The notes under the pieces are model-generated. The model worked only from the letters and a program-made list of their open reading frames with translations. It was not told where the DNA came from and did no database searches. Of a DNA stretch of 64,000 nt, positions 55,348 to 64,000 are shown one piece after another. The first letter of the stretch is position 1. Each line of letters begins with the position of its first letter. The position numbers were made by a program, and so were the translations under genes. The stretch comes from Antilocapra americana (lineage: Eukaryota > Chordata > Mammalia > Artiodactyla > Antilocapridae), in contig ML660201.1 of NCBI GenBank assembly GCA_007570785.1, positions 33,789,840-33,853,839 on the forward strand, given 5' to 3'.

Positions 55348-55552
55348 AAAGTGAAGTCGCTCAGCCGTGTCTGACTCGTTGCGACTCCATGGACTATAGC
55401 CCATCAGGCTTCTCCATCCGTGGGGTTTTCCATGCAACAGTACTGGAGTGGGTTGCCATTTCCTTCTCCAGGGGATCCTGCACCCCACCCAGGGATCAAA
55501 CCCAAGTCTCCTGCATTGAAATCAGACACTTTACCCTCTGAGCCACCAGGGA
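55348..55552 (-). mobile_element. Bov-tA SINE, right of a tandem pair
   Basis: Second antisense copy: gtgaagtcgctcagccgtgt, gtactggagtgggttgccat, gagccaccagggaagt. Followed by another tatagtcacctta copy (within 55553-55568). Confidence 0.94.
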
Positions 55553-56220
55553 AGTATAGTCACCTTAGTGGTTGTGAAATAACATCACATGGTGGTTTTG
55601 ATTGGATTTTTCTTAGTGGCTTATAATGTTGATTTTTTTTTTCCCACCTGTTTGTTGGCTATTTGCTTATCTTCTTTTGAGGAGTAATGTCTCATCAAGT
55701 CTTTTGCGTATTTTTTCAGTTGAGTGATTTTTTTTTTTTTTACTGTGTTCTTGTGAAACTTGTTTATATATTTTGGAGTCTAGTCACTTAAATATGTGAT
55801 TTGCAAGTATTTTCTCCCATTCTGTAGTTATATTTTCACTTTCTTAATGATGTCCTTTGAAGCATGAAAGTTTTTTATTTCAGTGAAATCCAGCTTCCAC
55901 TGTTTCATTTGTTTCTTATGCTTTTAGTGTCATAGCTAAGAAGCCATTGCCTAATTGCAAGCCGTTTTTGAAAATTTACATCTTTACTTTTCTTCTAGGC
56001 ATTTTATAATGCTTTTGCTTTTACATTTAGGTCTTCTATCCCTTGAGTTAATTTTGATATGTGGTGTGAGGTAGGGATTCAGTTCATTATTTTGAATCCA
56101 GTTATTCAGTTATACCAGGCAGATTTATTGAAAAGACTTCTTTCCTCCATTGAATGTCCTTGTCACCCTTGTCAATCATCATTTGGCCATAAATGTCTGA
56201 GATTATTTCTGCCTTCATTA

Positions 56221-58570
<2,350 letters not shown>

Positions 58571-58777
58571 GGAAGGAAAAGACCCTGATGCTGGGAAAGG
58601 CTAAGGGCAGGAAGAAAAGGGGGCATTAGAGGATTAGATAGTTGGATGGCATCATTGACTCAATGGACATGAGTTTGAGCAAGCTCTGAGGGATGGTGAA
58701 GGACAGGCAAGCCTGGCGTGCTGCAGTCCACGAGATTGCAAAGAGTCAGACATGACTGAATAACTGAACAACAAGGA
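58571..58777 (+). mobile_element. BovB 3'-end fragment
   Basis: 'aaaagaccctgatgctggga', tggatggcatcattgactca, 'gcctggcgtgctgcagtcca', and gactgaataactgaacaaca: sense BovB 3' end. Confidence 0.92.
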
Positions 58778-59359
58778 AAGGAGGGTCTTGGGCAAGGGGC
58801 TAGAGGGTGGGGCTTGGGCAGGAGAGGTGGTGTGAGGTGCTGCCTCAGCACGCTCACTGTGGCTCTGGGTCTACAGGGAGATGCCTGCTCGGATGAGAGG
58901 GGCAGGACGTACAGACAGCTTCCATACAGCAGCCATCCTCCTGCTTGTTCGTATTTCTGTTTCTTCTGTCCCTTTTCATTGAGGCTGAAGAGCCTCTCCA
59001 GGAAGTGCCACTTAAAACTTTTGCCCAGCTGCTTGGAAGAGAGGAACTACGTCTGTCACCATGGCGTGCACACCTCTGTTTTCTTCTGTTTCTGTCCTCT
59101 TTGGCTTTGATTGCCATTCCCTTCTCCTTCCCTCTGAAATCCACAAAAAGACATCCATGCTTTATCAGAAAGGGGAACCACTGTGGCCTGCAGTATTATC
59201 ACTGCTGTAGTTAAAATGCTGTCCCTGATCTATTTTTTTTCCCCTCAATCCACTTTTCTATAAAACATACTTTTCCTGTAGCAGAGAAAGGATGCGCTCT
59301 ATGTATCATGCATACCACAGTGTCTGGGTGCTCTGCTCTGACCACATTATCCAAATATT
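58778..59359. other. Intron 6, unassigned sequence
   Basis: No clear repeat. Open frames overlap on both strands without coding character. Confidence 0.4.
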
Positions 59360-59620
59360 CCCTATTTATTCAGCCGCGCAGTGCGGACCCTGCATCAGGC
59401 AGCTGTTGCCAGGGCAACGGTACTTTTGCCTGCTCACAGCAGAGTAAACAGTCCTATAAACAGACCGAGGCTGTAGCAGCGGTAGACACATACACCCTCA
59501 GAGAAGTACTTAAAGGGCTTAGAGAGGGAATAAAAAAGGAACGCTTAGATGTGGAATGGCCGAGCCCTTTTCCAGATGTTTGGAGTTCAGGAGCAGTTCA
59601 GAGCACCATCTGACATCGCT
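59360..59620. promoter_or_regulatory. Candidate intronic regulatory element with RFX X-box
   Basis: Perfect inverted half-sites GTTGCC and GGCAAC with a 2-nt spacer form an RFX X-box at 59405-59418. Nearby are an A/T-rich MEF2-like ctatttatt (59361-59369), and a TEAD-like GTGGAATG near 59551. The segment shows no repeat signature. Motif evidence only. Confidence 0.4.
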
Positions 59621-60084
59621 GATGTTTATCAGGGACCACGTTCCTATGCCGGTTGGGCCGCTTTGGAACACGCCTTGTCCTCCGCTCTCCCCACTGTGAC
59701 CCAGCCTTGTGCTGGGCCCCCACCCCCAGAACTAGGCCCATCTGAGCGTGTTCCCTTGCAGGAGCACACAGAGGCAGCTGGTGGAGCACAGGCCGTAGGA
59801 ACCAGACTTCCCACACCTCTGACAGGCAGCGGGTGGGGCTGCAGCTGCTGGGGAGGCCATGCTGAGTCGGAGCTCACAGCGAGGACCCCGGGCAGCCGGG
59901 GGGTCAGCTCCAGTTCTCGGGACAAGGAGGATGGGGAGGGGAATGTGAGGGCCTAGCCAGCCTCAGAGCTCTTTCCTGGACAGCATCCAGGTAGCGGCCC
60001 TCAGGGCAGAGAGAGACAGGTGTTGAGACCTCATGAACACATGAGAAGACCAAGAGTTAGCAGAGTCTAAGCACTGACCAAGTC
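59621..60084. other. Intron 6, GC-rich unassigned segment
   Basis: Relatively GC-rich with scattered CpG but below what I would call a CpG island; a 135-codon frame (59549-59956) is not supported as coding. Confidence 0.35.
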
Positions 60085-60265
60085 TTAACTCAGTTCTCAC
60101 AGCAGTCCCATGAAGTAAACAGTGTTATTATCCCTGCTTTAGTGTGCAGGAGACACAGGCCCAGAGACACAAAGCCACTTCGTAAGGTCACATAGCCCTA
60201 CAGCGGCTGTGCTAAGCTGACGGGTTTCAGGGTTTCAGAGCTGTGGTTTGAACCTGCATTTGAGT
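60085..60265 (-). repeat. MIR SINE
   Basis: Antisense MIR: 'ttctcacagcagtcccatga', ttattatccctgctttag, aaggtcacatagccctacag, then tggtttgaacctgc. Confidence 0.7.
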
Positions 60266-60364
60266 CCTGAGGCCTCACTCGTAAGTACTCGAGGGCTCTG
60301 CCTGCCTCTGCTGCCTCCAACAGCCTGATGAGGAAAGTGTTTGGTGGGGGGTTTTGCTTTGTTT

Positions 60365-60888
60365 TAAATTTTTATTGGAGTATATTGCTTTACAATGTTG
60401 TGTTAGATTTCTACTAAACAGAAAGTGAATCAGCCATACATCCATATATATATATGTATGTGTATAGATATATATATACATATATACATATATCTCCTCT
60501 TTGGGAGGATTTCCTTCCCGTTTAGGTCACCACAGAGCATTGAGTAGACTTGTAGACTTCCCTGGGCTATGCAGTAGGTTCTTATTATCTGTTTTATACA
60601 TAGTATCAATAGTGTATAGATTTCAATCCCAATCTCCCAGTTTATCCCAGCCCTTTTGCCACTTGGTGTCCATACATTTGCTGTCTACATCTGGGTCTCA
60701 GTTTCTGCTTTGCAAATAAGATCGTCTGTACCATGTTTTTTTCAGATTCTACATATATAGTTTACATATAATATGCGTTTTTATTTTTGTGACATACTTC
60801 ACTCTGAATGACAGCCTCTAGGTCCATGCGTGTCTCTACAAATGACCCACTTTCGCTCCTTTTATCGCTGAGTAATATTCCATTGTGT
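60365..60888 (-). mobile_element. L1 LINE 3' end
   Basis: Antisense L1: 'aatttttattggagtatatt', gtgaatcagccatacatcca, an AT-microsatellite at 60442-60493, 'gactcttcactctg'-type wording (acttcactctgaatgacagc near 60797), ending tgagtaatattccattgtgt. Confidence 0.87.
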
Positions 60889-62184
60889 GTGCGGAGCCCC
60901 CCCTCTGGGCCTGCTGTCTCTAGCCCCATCCCTGCCAATTCTCACTCCTCCTGGGGAAGTGGTGCTGTGACAGGGAGTTGATTCAGTGTCTCATTCACCT
61001 TGGGGTGCCCTTTTGGCTTCTCCTGTCCCTCTAAATATTCCCTTTTGGTCCCTATAGCCTGATACTTAAATAAACAGAGACCTCCTTAGTTTGGGGAGGA
61101 GCTCCTAGGAAAAGAACACACCTTACTTTTCTCTCTCTGTGGACCAGGGACATAAGTAAGGCGAACACAGAGAGGGCCCGAGAAGCTGCTTCTCGGGTTG
61201 GCCTTTTTGTTCTCACCCTTCTCCTTTTCCCTGTTTTTTATTCACACCCTCTCTAGACAAGTCTCTAAAGGTTATTCCTGGAAAGTTCAGACTCAGGACT
61301 GTCAGCCACCACAGGTGATAGTTCCCATCCATACTGCCTTTCAGGGAAGACATTTATCGTGAGCTATGAGGTTTGCCAAGGTCCCTTCCTATCCCACAGT
61401 CACTGCTGGGTCTGCACTTCTATGGGGGTGGGGGAAAGGGCCCCCACCACTTCTGGCTACCATTCTGCCTGTTCAGTGACTGCTGTCAAAAGGTCTCCCT
61501 GTGTGGTTACTTTAGCAACAGACTCAGGTGCCTCTCTCCCTGACCTGGCACAGGTCACGTGTATGACCTTAAACTAGTTACTGGGCTGGGAGGAGATACG
61601 GTATTTTTACTCACCAGTGCCAGTCCAACTGTGGCTTTAGCCCTTCCCAAAGCTCATGGCCCAAGGGTGGCAGAAAGATGGTGTCCCACCACGGGGTTAA
61701 GTCCTGTAACCAGAAGAGGGCAGAACAGCCAGGGCTATGGGAAGTTCCTGGAAGCAGGTGTAACACGATTATATAAACCAGGCACAGCTTTGGCACAGGG
61801 AGGAAGTTATACAAGGGATATGCATGCTTATGGTAAGGAGATGTCTTTGACAAACCAGGTCCAAGTTTTTCCTTACCGTGAGCTGAAATCCACTTTTTTC
61901 CTTTCCACTGAGCTACTAAACTGATGACCCCTTAGAGTGTCATACTCTAGTGAAGGGGTTCAGTTCACTTACCCACATGACAGGCCATGTTCATGGAGAT
62001 ACCCCAGAAACTTCATCATCCAGCTTCACTTTTAGTAATTAATAGATGCACATATGTACTGGCTCATTGTCAAGCAGTATTTGGGCTGTGAAGAAAATAC
62101 AATAGGTGAGGATGGACAGCAGTTAAGGGTAGCTGTGAGGGTGGACAAGACCACGAAGTAGAGTGAAAGAGACGATTATCAAGG
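60889..62184. other. Intron 6, unassigned sequence
   Basis: Not recognised as any repeat. A 121-codon frame at 61559-61924 has no domain. A short inverted repeat, gagaagctgcttctc, is at about 61179-61193. Confidence 0.35.
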
Positions 62185-62380
62185 TCATGGTTAGGAGCCA
62201 GACGGGCTGGGTACAGATCTCGTCTGTGATTGCTAGCTCTTCTACACTGAGCAAGTTATTTAATCTCCTATGCCTCTGTGTTCTCATCTGAAAAGTAGAC
62301 ATAGTATTAGAGATCTGCTTCCTGCAGTTGAGAGGTTAAATGAGTTTACATATATGCAAAGCATTTAAAGCGGTGACTCT
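62185..62380 (+). repeat. MIR SINE
   Basis: Sense MIR: 'ggttaggagccagacgggct', agcaagttatttaatctcct, tgttctcatctgaaaagtag, 'gagaggttaaatgagtttac'. Confidence 0.7.
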
Positions 62381-62612
62381 CACACCTGAGTATCATTATT
62401 GCTGTTTATCTGGAGGAACGTGTCCTGGGCAGAAGGATTCATGGACAGGCCACTTTGATCTGGTTTCTCTGCCCTCAGGGCACATGAGTTAAGAAAGACC
62501 TGACTGGTAAAACATGGCGACTGTCATAATAAGACATGGATACTGTTTACAGGGGAGCCTGATAGTCATTTTATTCTGTTGACATTTTATTCTGCAGCAT
62601 CTAGAACCCTGA

Positions 62613-64000
<1,388 letters not shown>

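Larger units (their letters stand above)
54430..56220 (-). mobile_element. L1 LINE, 3' UTR and ORF2, interrupted by two SINEs
   Basis: Antisense old L1: 'ttattgaggtctaattcata' near 54442, 'tttgcatattctggacattt' near 54655, 'ttgtatccaggagtggaatt' near 54943. After the SINEs: 'tttgcaagtattttctccca' near 55800 and 'cattgaatgtccttgtcacc' near 56150. Degenerate. Confidence 0.87.

Noticed and set aside
55069..55541. Frames of 137-139 codons on both strands
   Set aside because: These are Bov-tA SINE translations, which produce recurrent open frames throughout ruminant genomes.
59308..59956. Two overlapping frames of 101 and 135 codons
   Set aside because: No domain and no splice support; the GC-rich segment fits intronic or regulatory DNA better.
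61559..61924. 121-codon intronic frame and an AATAAA near 61070 suggesting an LTR or gene end
   Set aside because: No protein similarity recognised, no matching second LTR, and AATAAA alone is common.

Overview
The window is nuclear DNA from a ruminant (bovid-type) mammal. The diagnostic content is many Bov-tA SINEs, CHR SINEs and BovB (RTE-type) LINE copies, together with older mammalian L1, L2, MIR, MER5A and Tigger fossils. Genes are split by long introns with GT-AG junctions. Nothing bacterial or plasmid-like, no CRISPR array and no authentic tRNA or rRNA gene was found. Species (cattle, sheep, goat or relatives) cannot be fixed from the sequence alone.

The only protein-coding gene I can support is PRICKLE2, on the + strand. 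PRICKLE2 is a planar cell polarity scaffold with a PET domain and three LIM domains. Six consecutive coding exons lie in the window: 8471-8654 (ATG at 8511), 46899-47012, 50092-50229, 53156-53359, 56872-57058 and 62698-63573. Reading phases agree at every junction. They encode residues 1-554 plus the first base of codon 555. The 5' non-coding exon(s) and promoter lie left of the window. The last coding exon, expected to carry the rest of the C-terminal tail and the prenylation-type C-terminus, lies to the right.

Layout: 1-8470 is the upstream intron (L2, an old L1 with a nested antisense BovB, some repeat-poor sequence). 8655-46898 is a 38-kb intron that acts as a transposon sink: Bov-tA and CHR SINEs, several L1 fragments in both orientations, and at 33310-38733 a Tigger-type DNA transposon fossil broken by two BovB insertions, one of them about 3.2 kb and nearly full length. 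47013-62697 holds four shorter introns with an antisense L1 block (54430-56220) carrying two SINEs at one target site. 63574-64000 is the start of the next intron.

Points beyond routine annotation: an open, motif-bearing reading frame upstream of the usual PRICKLE2 ATG; a CHR SINE about 10 nt from a splice donor, followed by an L1 insertion with the structure of a 3' transduction and a 15-bp target duplication; a CRE-CCAAT-TATA cluster inside the large intron (20096-20150); a perfect RFX X-box in a repeat-poor intron segment (59405-59418); and the Tigger/BovB nest. Repeat names were assigned by recognition without a database search, so family level is safer than subfamily level.
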